The notes beneath the pieces are model-generated. The model worked only from the letters and a program-made list of their open reading frames with translations, had not been told where the DNA came from and ran no database searches. A stretch of DNA of 64,000 nt from Hominifimenecus microfluidus (lineage in GTDB: Bacteria > Bacillota > Clostridia > Lachnospirales > Lachnospiraceae): positions 1 to 64,000 of the forward strand of contig JAJEQR010000007.1 in assembly GCA_020687485.1 (NCBI GenBank), written 5' to 3'. A program made the position numbers and the translations under genes. This document shows, in pieces, positions 60,821 to 64,000 of the stretch. Within the stretch, counting starts at the first letter, position 1. Every line of letters starts with the position of its first letter.

Positions 60821-62335
60821 CTATAATCCGAGTTTGTTCAGGATCTGCTGCATTGTCACTTCGGATCCATCTGATTTTATGAATTTCACCCCATGCCTGA
60901 ATATCGCATCAAACGTAAAATCCACTGCGTTTTCCACGGTTGCCTTCGATCCAAAAGCCACACCGCGCCCACCATGCAAAAAATGCATTGCATATACCGC
61001 TGTTGATACGAAGTCAATGACCGTCACTGTATTGAATGTATCTTTCAGCACATAACGAACATCATATGAAAATTCTGTATTCAGATCCCCGCCGCAAACA
61101 GTTGTCGCTTCCCCGATCGGAAGTTCTTTTACTGCTGACGTATATGCGCCCTGACTTGAAAGTTTATACTGCATCTGAAGTGTTGCTTTATTCTTTCCGT
61201 TGCAGGTTGAATATGTGCTGTCTGTCGTCGCTAAAAAGTATACGCCTTCATTTTCCAGTGTTCCATCCTGTCCACACCTCATAGAATCCACCTGAATCGT
61301 CGGCGGATTATATTCCACTACTGTCACTTTTGCAGTTTTTTCTGCCGTCCGTCCTCTTGTATCACGAATCTTCACTGTCACGTCCATGATCCCATAGTCT
61401 TCCAACATATATGACTGTGGCAATGCAGAAGGCGTTCCATAATATGTCCTGTCATTCAGTTCCATATTGACTGATACAATATCCGCGCCATATGACTTTG
61501 TGATATTCGCTGCTGTAATGGCTATATTGCTGTTATGTTCCACGAACATCCCCCACGCCGCAGGGACACGCCCTTTTGTATCTGCGATGGATATAGAATT
61601 GATCACCGGGACGCAATCATCCGGGACTGTCGCCCTCACCGCAGTATCCCTTGATTGATATACCTGCGATCCAAACAACACCTGAACTGAAAGTATGCAG
61701 GAACCCGCTGTACTGTTTTTTATCTCTTCATTCCAGCTTTTCGGTATAGTATAGCTTGTATTGATCCTTGTCGCTCCGGACGTTTTTTTGTCCAGCGTAT
61801 ACGACTTTGATCCAATCGCCCACTTGAATCTGTACGTTGCATCAGATGACAGTTTCACATAAAATGGTGAATCTTCATCTGCATTTTCTATATTGATAGG
61901 AACTGCCGTCTTTCCATCAATTTCAAATTCCGAAGCCCCCGGATCGAATCCGTATGGTACAAATGATCCCAGATCATAAAATGAAAAGGTCATTTCTGTT
62001 CCTTCTTGTGTCGGATTCTGACCGTATACAATTTTGAAGAATGGCTTTCTAATTGTCAGCTTTGTTCCAATGTTCAGTGTTGCTTTTTTTACCCATGTTC
62101 CTTGTGCTACGATGGTATTTAATGTAAAGTAGGAATGCACTGTCCATCTGTATTGTTTTCCATCAATGATCATGACCGATGGCATATCTTCTTTTTTTAC
62201 GCCCAGCAGCCAGTCGTCTTCATTTTGCGTGAACGTTACGGATGTGATTGTTGTTACATCTCCGCTGACATTCCCGGTGAAGACAGCGTTCGCATATATA
62301 CTTGTGACTGGTACTTCTCTTCTTGTCGTACTCAT
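60821..62335 (-). CDS. Phage minor structural protein (DUF859-like)
   Basis: 504 residues, mostly beta-strand, with Ig-like repeat regions such as YNPPTIQVDS and the C-terminal MHFLHGGRGVAFGSKATVENAVDFTFDAIFRHGV, which is typical of the DUF859 family of tail proteins. It probably forms part of the tail tip between the spike and the baseplate. It overlaps the next gene by 4 nt (ATGA). Confidence 0.82.
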   Translation of the reverse strand: MSTTRREVPVTSIYANAVFTGNVSGDVTTITSVTFTQNEDDWLLGVKKEDMPSVMIIDGKQYRWTVHSYFTLNTIVAQGTWVKKATLNIGTKLTIRKPFFKIVYGQNPTQEGTEMTFSFYDLGSFVPYGFDPGASEFEIDGKTAVPINIENADEDSPFYVKLSSDATYRFKWAIGSKSYTLDKKTSGATRINTSYTIPKSWNEEIKNSTAGSCILSVQVLFGSQVYQSRDTAVRATVPDDCVPVINSISIADTKGRVPAAWGMFVEHNSNIAITAANITKSYGADIVSVNMELNDRTYYGTPSALPQSYMLEDYGIMDVTVKIRDTRGRTAEKTAKVTVVEYNPPTIQVDSMRCGQDGTLENEGVYFLATTDSTYSTCNGKNKATLQMQYKLSSQGAYTSAVKELPIGEATTVCGGDLNTEFSYDVRYVLKDTFNTVTVIDFVSTAVYAMHFLHGGRGVAFGSKATVENAVDFTFDAIFRHGVKFIKSDGSEVTMQQILNKLGL

Positions 62336-64000
62336 ACTTTTACTACCTCGAATATTCCATCATCGTCGATCAGCTGTCTGTATTCCTGTTTCCGTTTTTG
62401 CCTTTTGGCGCTCTGTGTTGCCGTTTCTTCCACCTGCTCCGCTTCTCTCCATTTCACGCCCATCCCGTACTGTGTGGATATGAAATCAAAGTATCCGCCG
62501 TCGTCTGCTGCTCCGACTGACCACCTTCGCACCGCTTCGACATTTTCAATGTGTAGCTTGTTGTACTGCACATATGCCACTGGAATGCCTTCCTGCCTGA
62601 ATTCCAGTCTTTTGTCGGATAGCAATGTCGAAAACGGCAGTACCCCGCCATCTTGTTTTTTTCCGATCTCCATTCCATCATCCGTGTAATGGAAATATGT
62701 TTCATTCTCTCTTCTGAATTCTTCCAGTTCGTCGCCCTGCGATGTCACAGTTTCTTCGACCGACTTAATAGACATATCAAATGAATTTGCAGTCTGATTC
62801 AGTGCTGTTGAATATTCATTTGTCATTCTTTCAATGGTCTTTTCATTCAGTTGCGAAGCATAGTCTTTCGCTTCCTGTTCTGCTGCATAGGTCAGATCCC
62901 TTTGTTCTGTTCTGACCTGTTGAACCGATGTCATAATCCCGCTTTCTGAAGATTTAATTGCAGCCTGTGCCTGTTCGATTGTCCAGTATCCTTCATTCAG
63001 CGTTTTCTTTGTCCTTGCCTGTGCCTGATCCACTGCATCGGACTTCATTTTTTCCTCTGTTTCTTCCTGAAGCTGTGCAAAACTCTTTGTCACATTAGAA
63101 AGTTCACAGGTGTTTTTATCCGGATGCTGCGGATATTCCGTCATCTTCACGATCCGCTGTTTTTCTTTTGTAGCTTCCGTTTTTGAAATCAGATGCACTG
63201 TATCACCGATGTCATATTCCAGAATGCTGTATTCCTTTTTCTGTGATGCTAGATCCGCAACGTCAGCAGTATATGCTGTATACGGCTTCGATGCTGTGTC
63301 CAGCTTCGCAGTTGCATCTTCGATCAGATTTTCAGTGATGGTGTATCGTTCATCTTTCCAATAGCGCGGAATCACTTTATCTGAATACTGATGATTGTCA
63401 ATATACGGAACCCCCAGCATAATTTCCGGTGTGATCCCATCTTTTCCCACTGGATAAATCCTTGTATAGAAATCATATGTATCTGATTTCAATGTCAATT
63501 TCCGCAGGTTTAATCCTTCTATGAAATACGCTCCGCGATCCATTCCGATCGCTTCATATAGGTCTATTCTCTTCTGGATGTTGTCGATCTTGCATTCGCA
63601 TCTGTATGTGTCCATAACCTCCTGAAGTACATCCCAAGCATTGCACGTTTCATCAATGCTGACTGTTCTTCGCTTTGTTACTGTGCAAATTCCGACCGTC
63701 CAACCCGTTCCATCAAAAGCGAATTCCAAGCAGGCACGCGCCGTCTGTGTTACACTCTCAAATCCATACAGAAATTCCTGTGATTCCAGTTCTTCTATAT
63801 TCAGCTGTGCTACATAACTGTTTTTATTTTCTCCTGTGTTTATTTCCTTCAGAACATATTCATCATCTTTTGTCCTGATATAATATTCAGCCCGCAGATT
63901 TTCAATTTCTGATCCTGTTTTCGGATAACTGAATGAAATCTGCTTATCTCCGGATGATAATGTTTTTTCAATTTTCAGATCATCCGGATCATCTATTCCT
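62332..64000 (-). CDS. Phage tail endopeptidase/spike protein (5' part cut by the window)
   Basis: The frame is open from the stop at 62332 through the right window edge, at least 556 codons. The visible part has FAFDGTGWTVGICTVTKRRTVS, YDFYTRIYPVGKDGI and a long coiled-coil segment, as in prophage endopeptidase tail proteins (PF06605 type). The C-terminal Glu/Gln-rich coil ends in VEETATQSAKRQK. The TTG at 63729 is not the start. It overlaps the DUF859-like gene by 4 nt. Confidence 0.85.
   Translation of the reverse strand, partial: GIDDPDDLKIEKTLSSGDKQISFSYPKTGSEIENLRAEYYIRTKDDEYVLKEINTGENKNSYVAQLNIEELESQEFLYGFESVTQTARACLEFAFDGTGWTVGICTVTKRRTVSIDETCNAWDVLQEVMDTYRCECKIDNIQKRIDLYEAIGMDRGAYFIEGLNLRKLTLKSDTYDFYTRIYPVGKDGITPEIMLGVPYIDNHQYSDKVIPRYWKDERYTITENLIEDATAKLDTASKPYTAYTADVADLASQKKEYSILEYDIGDTVHLISKTEATKEKQRIVKMTEYPQHPDKNTCELSNVTKSFAQLQEETEEKMKSDAVDQAQARTKKTLNEGYWTIEQAQAAIKSSESGIMTSVQQVRTEQRDLTYAAEQEAKDYASQLNEKTIERMTNEYSTALNQTANSFDMSIKSVEETVTSQGDELEEFRRENETYFHYTDDGMEIGKKQDGGVLPFSTLLSDKRLEFRQEGIPVAYVQYNKLHIENVEAVRRWSVGAADDGGYFDFISTQYGMGVKWREAEQVEETATQSAKRQKRKQEYRQLIDDDGIFEVVKV

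Overview
The window is a 64 kb piece of a Clostridia chromosome. It looks like a spore-forming, Lachnospiraceae-type Firmicute of moderate G+C. Supporting signs are an alpha/beta-type small acid-soluble spore protein, a YlbJ/SpoVV-like spore membrane protein, a glmS ribozyme, LexA boxes of the Bacillus/Clostridium type, a BirA-regulated bioY, strong GGAGG ribosome binding sites and a tmRNA whose tag reads ADNNEYALAA. I cannot name the species.

Layout. 0-10 kb is mostly plus strand: lspA-rluD, a cytidylate-kinase-like gene, glmS (minus, with ribozyme), a TtcA-like thiolase overlapping a XerS-like recombinase, a ribbon-helix-helix/coiled-coil protein, a 28-bp dif-like site, a catalytic-domain-only tyrosine recombinase, and the divergent SOS pair yneA-like/lexA. 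From 10.6 to 49.5 kb almost everything is on the minus strand. This part holds rplU-rpmA-obgE-yhbY-nadD-yqeK-rsfS, CBS and phosphatase genes, bioY, lgt, a MarR-controlled heterodimeric ABC exporter, thiN, a lipoprotein, an RHH gene with clpB, a partial histidine operon (hisZ-hisG-hisB-hisA/I fusion), recU, several RNA modification genes, relQ, pepD, ylbJ, coaD-rsmD, a glycosyltransferase, a spore protein gene, two transporters, a GDSL hydrolase, a two-gene ThrE exporter and the tmRNA gene. The switch from plus to minus near 8-10 kb, together with the dif-like site, fits a replication terminus, but this is inference.

50-64 kb is accessory DNA: an IS30-type transposase, then the lysis and tail-tip end of a prophage read on the minus strand and running off the right edge. 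In transcription order it has a tail endopeptidase/spike protein (cut by the window), a DUF859-like structural protein, a BppU-like baseplate protein with a 42-bp tandem repeat, a variable tail protein, a template repeat, a reverse transcriptase, small proteins, holin, a multidomain endolysin, and small regulators.

The main find is a complete diversity-generating retroelement (DGR) in the prophage. The 149-bp variable repeat at the 3' end of the tail gene (58307-58455) and the 149-bp template repeat (58050-58198) differ at 18 positions. At all 18 the template carries adenine on the coding strand. A perfect 8-bp stem, 4-nt loop hairpin lies just beyond the variable repeat and carries the tail gene's stop codon in its loop. 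The reverse transcriptase next to it is divergent: it has FMDD instead of YMDD and IGGYLDAW where DGR enzymes usually have an SQ-containing motif. No avd accessory gene is visible. The system probably retargets phage adsorption.
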